From assembly GCA_011800155.1 (NCBI GenBank), contig CM022375.1, positions 1,426,001 to 1,490,000 of the forward strand: a DNA stretch of 64,000 bases. Direction: 5' to 3'. Origin of the DNA: Flammulina velutipes (taxonomy: Eukaryota; Basidiomycota; Agaricomycetes; Agaricales; Physalacriaceae). Position numbers and translations under genes: made by a program. How positions within the stretch are numbered: position 1 is the stretch's first letter; every line of letters starts with the position of its first letter. A model generated the notes under the pieces. The model saw nothing but the letters and a program-made list of their open reading frames with translations, made no database searches and was not told where the DNA came from. Positions 55,706-64,000 of the stretch are shown here, piece by piece.

Positions 55706-57142
55706 CTAATCGAAATCCTCCCTTGAATACGCGGGATCGACCATCGACTGCTGTTGGTATATGGATGTGTCAATCGTTCCAGATGGAGCAAAGAAGTCCT
55801 CCTGTTGGATTCCTTCATATGCTTGCACCTGTGGCGTTTCTGGTAGAGTAGATCCCGATTCCCTCTGGAACTTTGCCACTTGCTCGAGCGGATTAGGTCC
55901 ATTCTTGTTTCGTGTAAGAGAAATTCCATTGCGCAGGAAATACCAGTTCGAGTTAGCTGGTTTGTAAATCCAGCCTTCTTTCTCTAGTTTGTTCTTTTCC
56001 GGGCATTCCATAAGGAAATGTCCGGGTTCGTCACAGAAGAAGCACTTCCCGTTCACAGCAGCTGGTCTGCGTTGGGGCAAGAAGTTCGCAGGCATAGGGA
56101 CTAAGCCTTTGGGTGCGGAGGATCCCGAGTTTTGCACGGGATATGGCGCTTGTTGACTTTGTTGTATGTACTGTGGGTATCCCATTTGTTGGGTGGGATA
56201 CTGCTGTACTTGAACTTGTCTGGCCGTTGACATCCGTTCCATGAGGTTCATCATCCTCCGAGTATCTTCTTGTCTGGCTTTCTCCATCTCTTTCATTTCA
56301 TCCTGTCGTGCTTTTTCCAAAGCCTTCAAGGTATCCGTGAGTGAGTTGATACTAGCCACTTGATCGTGCATATCTTCAATCTTTACTCGAGCAGTGGAGG
56401 GTGTTACTAACTCGCGTTCGTTGGTAGCACCTCCATTAACTACAGGGGCTCCTCCGAACGTCTCCACTTCTTCTAAGTATTTTTCAGCTACTCTGACCAC
56501 GTCAACTAAGGTCCATCTTTGTCCAAGAGGATTGTTGGGTGGGATCGGTAAAACCCGCAAGTCGGTGTATATTGCTGCCCATGCTGGACCAGCAAAGCAA
56601 TACTGTAACATATTCAACACCGTCTTTTGAGTAACATCTCCAATATCAATTAGATACTGTAGTTTGTGTACTACCTCTCTTCTGAACTCCATCAATCTCA
56701 TCTTAGTTGCGATCGGCCTTGCCCGAAAGTGGCGAGTGACTTCTTCGACTTCTTCAAGAGTAAACTCTTTATCTTGGTCGCCTTTGTTATACAGTTTTTG
56801 TACTGCGTTCTTGAAGGCTTGCCAATCTCCGGCTGAATATTCGGGTAAAGCCGCCCATTGGCGTCTAATTTCATATCCCACATACAAAGTTGCTATCTCG
56901 ATTTGGGCTGTAGGGCTCATGATGCCCCTGCCGTAGAATAAGAACTCGCAACTAGTTAGGAAGTCCCTAATATTATCGCCTTTGAATCTTGGTGTATCTT
57001 TGGCACCGGGAACGGGCATACGTTTCCCAGCTATCTGTTCTTGTGTCTCTGCGCTTAACTGGTTAACATAACCAGCTGCCGCTGGAGGCACAGGATTTTC
57101 CTGTCTTCTTGCACCATCTTCGTTGTCTCCTTGGTCTGACAT
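55706..57142 (-). CDS. Gypsy-type Gag (capsid/nucleocapsid)
   Basis: The frame is open from 57601; the first ATG in it is at 57142, used here (478 codons). The middle holds a Gag capsid-like domain (FLTSCEFLFYGRG, TKMRLMEFRREVVHKLQYL). The C-terminal part has the zinc knuckle CFFCDEPGHFLMEC (C-x2-C-x4-H-x4-C) for RNA binding. Upstream Pro-rich sequence between 57601 and 57142 could belong to the protein if a non-ATG start or a spliced leader is used. Confidence 0.88.
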   Translation of the reverse strand: MSDQGDNEDGARRQENPVPPAAAGYVNQLSAETQEQIAGKRMPVPGAKDTPRFKGDNIRDFLTSCEFLFYGRGIMSPTAQIEIATLYVGYEIRRQWAALPEYSAGDWQAFKNAVQKLYNKGDQDKEFTLEEVEEVTRHFRARPIATKMRLMEFRREVVHKLQYLIDIGDVTQKTVLNMLQYCFAGPAWAAIYTDLRVLPIPPNNPLGQRWTLVDVVRVAEKYLEEVETFGGAPVVNGGATNERELVTPSTARVKIEDMHDQVASINSLTDTLKALEKARQDEMKEMEKARQEDTRRMMNLMERMSTARQVQVQQYPTQQMGYPQYIQQSQQAPYPVQNSGSSAPKGLVPMPANFLPQRRPAAVNGKCFFCDEPGHFLMECPEKNKLEKEGWIYKPANSNWYFLRNGISLTRNKNGPNPLEQVAKFQRESGSTLPETPQVQAYEGIQQEDFFAPSGTIDTSIYQQQSMVDPAYSREDFD

Positions 57143-57640
57143 TGGGAATAATGGTCTTCCAAGGGGAATCGACTGTCTTAATCGTTCAAGAAAGGGATGC
57201 GGGGTGACTGGGAATAGGTTATCGAACTGAGGAAGTTCGTTGGGAGAGGGGGTTAAACTCGGTAAAGGACTAGGACTCGGAATAATCCGAGGTAGTCTAG
57301 GGAAAATAGGGATCGTGGATAGTATATATCCAGGTGGGTAGCCTGTATCCGTTGATGGATTTGCTTGGGCTTTTTGAGACTGAACGTGTTTTAAACGTTG
57401 AGCTTTAGTTCCGTCGAATAATGCGCCTGGAGGCGGTCTTTCGTGTCGGAGTTCTCTTTCAACTGGAGCACTTGAGTTTTCACCCAAGTTAGCTCTACGG
57501 CTGATTTGTTCTTGATCGTTTGAGCTTTGGCTAGGCGCGGGGTTCGCGTTACTGGCTTTGGGCTTTCGTGCAATTTTGAAGTAGGTGTAGAAGTAACTCA
57601 AGGAACCTCAATAAGAGGGATCGTTTAAGTCAAATTTTTC

Positions 57641-57660
57641 ACCCCTCGCGGTGGGCTCCA
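57641..57660 (-). other. Primer-binding site
   Basis: On the minus strand TGGAGCCCACCGCGAGGG starts 5 nt after the 5' LTR. The initial TGG complements a tRNA 3' CCA and the GC-rich continuation could pair with an acceptor stem. The tRNA identity was not determined. Confidence 0.65.
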
Positions 57661-57665
57661 AAATA

Positions 57666-59405
57666 TGATGTACAGTGTAGAAGAACGCCACAAAAACACA
57701 CACAAAACACACACTAACAAGTCACTGGTGCGATGCGGGAAAGTCCGATGTTTATAGCGGGATTTCACGTTATAGTAGCAATCGTTCGTTTTGTAATAGG
57801 TGGTATGGGACGGGTTCTTGTTCTTTGTATCTTTGTTTTATGGGACTGTTTCTCTCTATCTTCTGTTCAAAATGCTTATACTAGTTCGACGGGGTAACAG
57901 GGATCTGATCTTAAACTGAGTTCTAGTTTGCCACTAAGTCACAGGCCGATTGGGATGTGTGTAAAGAGACCTAATGAGGCTCTTCCCAGGCCAACAACCT
58001 TCAACCACACTAGGGAGCGGGAGCTCTGGTATCTATCTGTATAATCAGGACTCTCCAACAACTAGTCGGGGCCTGAATAGATAGCCTAGCACAGTCTGAA
58101 CCACACTTGTATGGGACTTGGGACTCCAACCAGAGTTGGTAGGTTCTTTAGATGGAATTTCCCGCGGAAACTCGGATCGTTTGAATCGCAAAGGACTTGG
58201 CTTCAACTTCTTTAATATGGGAAGTAGCTCCAATGAGTTCTTAGATCTTTGGTTCTGTTTCTTATTTCCACCTATCTAAACAGTGGTTCTTTTTCTAACT
58301 AAATCTTAGAGTCTATTCCTCCAGTATATACGGCTTGTGGGCTGCGGATACGGGGGGCGTAAGCTACTGTAAATAGTACAAACGAGCTAGCTTTATAGTG
58401 TTTTCTATATACGTCTGAATAAGGATATAATACCGAGTCCGCTGGTTCGGGGGAATATTCCGATAGGATGTACGGAATATCCCTCTAATGGTGCCCTTGG
58501 CATTGCTGCCTATTCGTTCTGGCTTCTATTTGCTTTGAATCCAACCAATGGTGGCGCCGTAACTGGGTTTGCAGTGGCGCCAGGTTGTTCCTTGTGCTTG
58601 GAAGCTCCACTATTTCATCGTTTTCCACTATTATTAGCGGCCGAGTCCTGTCTAGCAGGAACTCTTAGCCTTTGTTCGTATTCTTATTTCATACTACGAG
58701 TCCGAGTAGTACCGACTAGGTTTGGTATACTGGACGCGCAAGTATGTTCTTAGTATCGTGTTCGGACTTTTCCGGTAGTACTCCGGAAAAGCTATCGTTG
58801 TATCTTTACGAGTTGTCGATAGTACTCGTATTGTAGGTCCTTGTAACGATTTACTTGTGGATCCCGAGAATCGATCAGGAACAGTCCACCGGAGTAAGTC
58901 GATCGGTGATCGAGCAGTATCTTTTGAAAGCCTAAAAGGTTACCCTGACTCCTGAGTCTCCTATGTAATATCCCGACGCCTGAGTAGTATGAACATTTGG
59001 TTTGCTAGTCCAGCTAGCGTTTAACTGCTTGCTGGCGTTGCGTCTCTTTATGTAGAGTTTCCTTGTGTAAGGGTAACTCGCCGAATTCCGTTAAGTATTT
59101 CGGAGTTTCGCGCGTTCAAGTGTATTTGATCACGATGTCTCCATTGGGGTACTTTTGATGATGATATTCAAGATCGTCATGTGTGGTTTGGCTATACCTA
59201 CACGCCCTTCAGCGTGTGGCGCTTTTCCGACGAATCTTAGGAGTTTTCCGGTCGTATCACGGAAACTCCTTACACTGTATCGTATACGCGTTTCGGTCTG
59301 TAACTAGAGGTTCTTGTACTCATAGGTTCGTTCTATCACTAAGAATGCTTCTTAGAATCGCAAATTTTGGGGTCTTTGGTACTTGCATTAATACAATGCG
59401 CATCA
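57666..59405 (-). repeat. 5' LTR of the retrotransposon
   Basis: 1,740 bp, same length and almost identical to 41991-43730; the one difference seen is C at 58979 versus T at 43304. As the 5' LTR of a minus-strand element it carries the promoter for the genomic RNA. Confidence 0.95.
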
Positions 59406-59409
59406 ACGC

Positions 59410-62400
59410 GCGAGCTGCTGCCAGGCCAAACTGCTTACGATCGTCCGGAACTCGTTGCACGTGTCTTCAGGTTGAAGAAGAAAGCTATCGTCGATGAAAT
59501 CTACAGGAAGGGTATCTTTGGGCGAGCCGTTGCCTACGTGTACACCATCGAATTCCAAAAACGCGGACTCCCTCACATGCACCTCCTCGTCATCCTGCAA
59601 GACAATTTCAAGCTTCGGACTCCTGACGACGTGGACACCTGCATTCGTGCATACTGGCCAGACCCAGAAACGGAACCCCAACTGTTCGAGATCGTGAAGA
59701 ACAACATGGTCCACGGCCCTTGTGGCGCTGCCAATCCAGGATGTGTTTGCATGCAGGATGGGAAGTGCCAGAAGAATTTCCCCAAGGACTTTCAGGAGCG
59801 GACAGTCATGGATGAGAATGGATATCCAAAGTATAGGAGGCCGAACGATGGAAGAAAGTACATGGTTGGCAGACATTGGGTCGATAATTCGTGGATTGTC
59901 CCATACTGTCCCTACCTCTCGCTGAAATTCAACTGTCATATCAACGTTGAATGTGCAGCGACCATCGCAGCAGTCAAATACACCGTTAAATATGTGCATA
60001 AAGGCGGTGATCGAGGGAGTTTGGAGATAGGAGAGAGGGATGAGGTGAAGCTATTCATCGAAGGTCGCTACTTCTCTGCATCGGAGGCTGCATGGAGAAT
60101 CTTCCATTTCGACATTCACGACCAAGACCCACCCGTGCAACCTTTACAGGTTCATCTTCCCGGCGAGCAGATGATTGTCTTCGATCCTAACAATACCTCA
60201 CGGGAGATTGTCGATCGGGCAGCTTTTGCAGAGACAAGTCTGACAGCGTTCTTCAGAGCCAATGCACAGGCTGGTGCTGCAGGTGTTGAGGCCCGACAAC
60301 ATCTTTACCAAGATTTCCCAGCACACTACGTATTCAATAAAGGGAATCGCTCGAAGAACATCCCAGCCAAGTGGACACCTCGCAAGAGGGGGTTTTCCAT
60401 TGGACGGATGTACTATGTTCCTCCTACTGCCGGCGAACGATTTTACCTTCGAAAGCTACTTACCGTCGTTCGAGGTCCCACATCGTTTGAGAGTCTTCGT
60501 ACTTTCAACAATGTGGTGTACCCTGAATTCCGTGATGCTTGCTTGGCTCGAGGTCTTCTCTCAGATGACCAGGAATGGCGCCATGCTCTGGAGGATGCTC
60601 GACTCATCAAAACGGGGCGACAACTTCGACTGCTTTTTACAACAATTCTGCTCTTTTGTGCACCGGCCAAGCCAGAGGACCTTTGGACAGCATATCGTGC
60701 AGATATCTGTGATGATTTGGAGTATCAGCTTAGGTTATTTCTCTCAATCTGACTGTTCAATCCGATTCTGACTGTTTCGCAGGCAAAAAGGATTTGAAGC
60801 TGTTTCCGAGAACGATATCTATGACTACGGTCTGTACTTGGTAGAACAGATCCTCCAGGAATCAGGACGCTGTCTCCATGATTTCCCTCGTATGCCAGAA
60901 CCTGTCAGAGACTGGCAAGGTGCTATCGACAACCCTTTGATCACGGAGCAGCTGAACTACGACAGAGATGAGGAACGTATGGCAGCAGAAGCACGCATTG
61001 CCCAAATGAACGAAGAACAGCTGACAGCATTCAACACTGTAATGACTGCAGTAAGGGAGAAGACGAGCCGCGTCTTCTTTCTCGATGGACCAGGAGGTAC
61101 CGGAAAGACGTTCGTGTACAACACACTGTGCCATGCTATACGGGGAGAGGGTTGGATAGTCATATGTGTCGCCTCCACTGGGATTGCTGCCCTTATTTTG
61201 CCTGGTGGGCGCACTGGTCACTCTGTATTTAAGATTCCTATAGAAGGACTGACAGGTATGCATGCATTCTGATACACTAGATTAATGCTAATTTATTTAT
61301 TAGGTCAATCTACATGTGCGATTCCCAAGAATAGTCTTCGTGCTGACCTCATTCGCCAAACTCGTCTCATCATCTATGACGAGGCACCAATGCAACACAA
61401 GTATGGGTTCGAGGCTATTGACCGTACTCTACGGGATATAAAGGAAACCAATGTCCTGTTTGGTGGAATTCCTGTCATTCTTGGAGGCGACTTCAAGCAA
61501 ATTCTCCCTGTTGTGCCGAAAGGGTCCCGCGAAGATATTGTAGCTGCATGTCTCCAGCGCTCATATCTGTGGGCCGAGCTCACTATTCTCAAGCTCCGTC
61601 AAAACATGCGTCTCCAGCAGGATCAGTCGGAGCAGGAATTTGCGTCATGGCTCCTTGATGTTGGCAGTGGCAAGCAAGTCTCCCCTTCTGACAGTACTAT
61701 CCCCTTCCCTGCTCATATGAAGGTCAATTCGTATGAGGATCTTGTCAACTACGTTTACGCTGATGTCTATCCGGATGCTCCTTCTGCCCCCGCTCCGGAG
61801 TACTTCCTCGACCGAGCGATCCTTGCTCCACGAAATGTCGATGTCTTTGCTACCAACACAGAAATTCTTAACCGGATGCCCGGGGAAGAATCTGTCTTCT
61901 ATAGCGAAGATACCATCATTGACAGAGATGGAGACCTTCCTCTATTGCCTGAGGAGTATCTTCGAAGCTTAGATCCAGCTGGTCTTCCTCCTGGAGAACT
62001 ACGCATCAAAGTGGGGTGTCCCCTGATACTTCTGCGAAACTTGGCACCCGTTCGAGGACTATGCAATGGAACACGAATGGTTGTTATTCGTGCCACCCGC
62101 TGGGTCCTCGAGGTCAAGCTTATTGGCGGTGACCGCCATGGAGAGCATGCCTTCATACCTCGGATCGTTTTGGTACCCTCGGACCAGGCAGCCATGCCTT
62201 TCAGTATGCGTCGGTTGCAGTACCCTGTACGACTCGCATTTGCGATGTCCATCAATAAATCGCAAGGACAATCTATTACAACATTGGGTTTGGACCTTCG
62301 GTCATCCGTGTTTTCACATGGACAACTCTATGTGGCGTTGTCACGTGTCACTTCTAGCCATCGTCTCAAAATTCTTCTTTCAGAAAATACACAGAGTTAT

Positions 62401-62442
62401 AGGACAGTTAATGTAGTATACAATGAAGTCTTACTAGATTAA
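59410..62442 (+). CDS. Helitron Rep-helicase, 3' part
   Basis: Exons 59410-60733, 60783-61255 and 61304-62442. The first codon is completed by the C at 41990. The Rep (HUH) endonuclease has LPHMHLL, the His-x-His metal site, and the tyrosine pair in KYTVKYVHKGGD that nicks and joins DNA. The PIF1/RecD-type helicase has Walker A GPGGTGKT, Walker B IIYDEAP, GGDFKQILPV, and the late motifs SINKSQGQS and LYVALSRV. This is the full set needed for rolling-circle transposition. No stop or frameshift was found, so the copy was probably competent until the LTR element inserted. Confidence 0.93.
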
Positions 62443-62669
62443 TAGAAAACTTGTGTGTATTACTGATATAAATGGTAAGTAATTATTCTTGCGCATTCTA
62501 GAGATCAGTAAAATGACGCAAGTAGAACCTTCACGAACAGGTGATCTTGGCATGCCGCACGGTCCTGGCACGCTTCATGGTCATATCCAGATTCCAGATG
62601 ATTCTAAAACTCAACTATAAAGACACTGCCTGAAGCGAACCCTCATTCAACATTGCATCCCCAATTTCT

Positions 62670-63676
62670 ATGGCTTCATCTCAGACTCAGACTACGACTT
62701 CCGCTGCTTCTGGTACCCCTACTATCAAACTGTTCTCTGGACATGCAACAGTTCATGGGCGCTGTGTTCTTTCTGACCGCCGCTATGAGAATCCGCAGAA
62801 TCCAACTAACCGTCTCCTTTTCAATGCTAACTTCTATCTTACTCCGAGCGACGGGACATCCTATGATAGCATTATGGGGATTCTTACCTACTTCAAGCAA
62901 CCCGGAGATGAATTCAGTGATGAAAATACTGAAGAAGTCTATGATATCTCGGCTAATGTACGGATTTTGGTTCTTTCATGCGTGTTCTTGGTCCACTGAT
63001 TTACTTGTTTAGATTATGTTTTCAGTTAATGCAATTCCCCAGCAGTTCTTAGCCGAAGGAACTGAAGCAAGTGATTATTTCTTTTTGGGTGATATTGTTC
63101 GGGTACGTGAATCCCTCTCTAGCATCTTATTATAGATAACAGATATCTCTCACAGATGGACTATATTGGCACAGTCTCTGAGGGATTTGATACACGATGT
63201 CGCCCAATCTTTTCCATTGCAGGTGTAGCGTCCCAGATTGACGTTCAGCAAAACCGAACATTCCAGGTTGAGGCACATCCTTATACCCACTTCGCACATC
63301 AGAACCAATTGAAATCCTCGATTGTGTTCAAGATGTTTATCCCAAACACTCCCCGGTGGAGGTCTCTCCCAAAGCTCAGTAACGGGGGTTACCTGACTGT
63401 CGATGGATACGGAACATCAGTGACATGCAATGCCGATGGTTCTCCTCAATCTATTCGGCTTGAGGTGGAGAAGCTCACACTTCAAGGCAAGCCATCGCTC
63501 CCACCAATCAATCCAAGCACACCCGGTAAGCAGGTTTGGTATTCATAACTGCTAGAGTCTCAGACTGATGGAACTGCGTAGCCACACCCTCTCCTGGAAA
63601 CAATGGAAACAGCAAGAAGAGGTTCAATTATGGAGACAGTCCGGCTCCCCGCAAGCGCCAGCGTACATCGAGCTAA
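62670..63676 (+). CDS. Helitron accessory protein (unknown, NLS at C-terminus)
   Basis: Exons 62670-62957, 63013-63102, 63156-63525 and 63582-63676; 280 aa, with all phases continuous. The protein has a predicted beta-rich middle (GHATVHGRCVLSDRRYE, then SIVFKMFIP and YLTVDGYGTSVTCNADGS) and a basic tail, APRKRQRTSS, suggesting nuclear import. It lies 228 bp after the helicase stop and about 300 bp before the Helitron 3' end, so it is part of the element. Plant and animal Helitrons often carry an RPA-like single-strand DNA-binding protein; an OB-fold role here is plausible but unproven. Confidence 0.7.
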
Positions 63677-63949
63677 TGCACATCATATTATTTATTTATC
63701 AACCTATCTTCTCAAATTTGAATGCTGCTACATATTTCCTACTACGCATAGAACTTTATATTGATATTCTTGGTAATAAACTGTGCCACACTTCCCATGA
63801 ACACTGCATCAACTACGAAATTTCGGAAAAATAGGTTACATGTAGCTCACCTGAGTGCAGCTTATGTCTGCCAGTGTCATAGCCCCAAAGTTTGACATGC
63901 ATTTTATAGCTGAATATCTACATTCTTAGTCTAGAATGAAAATGGAGAG
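63677..63949. other. Helitron 3' subterminal region
   Basis: Non-coding. A small palindrome CATTCT-TAGTCT-AGAATG lies at 63921-63938, 12 nt before the terminal hairpin. Confidence 0.5.
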
Positions 63950-63978
63950 GCCCGTGATCCCACGGGCTATCCTGCTAG
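63950..63978 (+). other. Helitron 3' terminus (hairpin and CTAG)
   Basis: A 7-bp perfect stem GCCCGTG/CACGGGC with loop ATCC, a 7-nt spacer, then CTAG. This is the textbook 3' end signal that terminates rolling-circle transposition. Confidence 0.9.
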
Positions 63979-64000
63979 TGTGTCTACAAACAACAACAAG
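63979..64000 (+). pseudogene. Host flank: start of another COA1 5' relic
   Basis: TGTGTCTACAAACAACAACA after the Helitron end matches the core of the COA1 upstream relics (GTCYACAAACAACAACAAG). The 7-TM/COA1-relic array therefore probably continues beyond the window. Confidence 0.5.

Larger units (their letters stand above)
41987..59409 (-). mobile_element. Giant Ty3/Gypsy-type LTR retrotransposon with cargo genes (41991-59405, TSD 41987-41990/59406-59409)
   Basis: Two LTRs of 1,740 bp each (41991-43730 and 57666-59405) have TGATG...CATCA ends. They are flanked by a 4-bp duplication ACGC (41987-41990 and 59406-59409). The coding strand is minus, so the right LTR is the 5' LTR. Internal order in the sense direction: gag, protease, RT, RNase H-integrase, then a Zn2Cys6 gene, then two antisense genes, then the 3' LTR. 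Total length is 17,415 bp, far above the 5-8 kb usual for fungal Gypsy elements. The LTRs differ at one position that I could see (43304 T, 58979 C), so insertion was recent. Confidence 0.93.
39382..63978 (+). mobile_element. Helitron (3' end defined, 5' end unresolved) split by a retrotransposon
   Basis: It encodes a Rep/PIF1-helicase protein and a second gene. The 3' terminus is canonical: hairpin GCCCGTG-ATCC-CACGGGC (63950-63967), then TATCCTG and CTAG (63975-63978), followed by T as expected for insertion at an AT dinucleotide. The 5' TC end lies somewhere left of 39382, possibly near 37960 or 38762; the start given here is the first supported codon. About 17.4 kb of the span is the nested retrotransposon. 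Confidence 0.85.

Noticed and set aside
57391..57601. Gag start at 57601
   Set aside because: The frame is open but begins with a non-ATG codon. The first ATG, at 57142, was preferred, with the longer form noted in the gag entry.

Overview
The window is nuclear DNA of a filamentous basidiomycete, most likely an Agaricomycete. The genes are dense in short GT-AG introns (about 45-60 bp) with CTRAY-type branch sites. There is an expanded family of 7-TM proteins, F-box proteins, a thaumatin-like protein and a fungal Helitron. All gene models below were spliced by eye from donor/acceptor signals and reading-frame continuity, and family names come from recognised motifs, not from a database search.

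Layout. 1-1.9 kb: a small hAT-type MITE (164-817) with a perfect 8-bp target duplication. 1.9-6.2 kb: a 1,340-aa Msb1/Mug8-like polarity protein with a long Val-Glu-Glu/Pro tail. 7.1-38 kb: an accessory region built by local duplication. It begins with a 7-TM gene directly followed by the cytochrome oxidase assembly gene COA1. Next come two tandem copies of a secreted DUF3990/ADP-ribosyltransferase-like protein and a thaumatin-like gene on the minus strand. Six further 7-TM paralogues follow, the last one truncated. Three composite units repeat in the order 7-TM gene, relic of the COA1 5' end, F-box gene: 20.3-25.1, 26.2-30.1 and 31.4-34.0 kb. The first F-box copy is broken by a 1.28-kb Mutator-like MITE and the third is a relic.

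38 kb to the end: a Helitron whose 3' end (hairpin plus CTAG) lies at 63978. Its 1,794-codon Rep/PIF1-helicase gene is intact except that a 17.4-kb Ty3/Gypsy-type retrotransposon (41991-59405) sits in the Rep domain, flanked by a 4-bp duplication. A second Helitron gene encodes a 280-aa protein.

The retrotransposon is the most unusual object here. It has 1,740-bp LTRs of identical length with one mismatch noticed by eye, and gag, protease, RT and RNase H-integrase on the minus strand. It also carries about 6.8 kb of extra cargo: two multi-intron genes in antisense orientation (428 and 335 aa) and a sense-strand, six-exon gene for a 590-aa acidic protein. That protein ends in a Zn2Cys6 binuclear-cluster motif followed by a likely coiled coil. 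The whole element is sprinkled with a small stem-loop of fixed geometry, TTCCG-N9/10-CGGRA. In most cargo introns the predicted branch point lies at or in the loop of this stem-loop. This suggests a structural control of splicing or of the genomic RNA, and is the best candidate in the window for an undescribed system.
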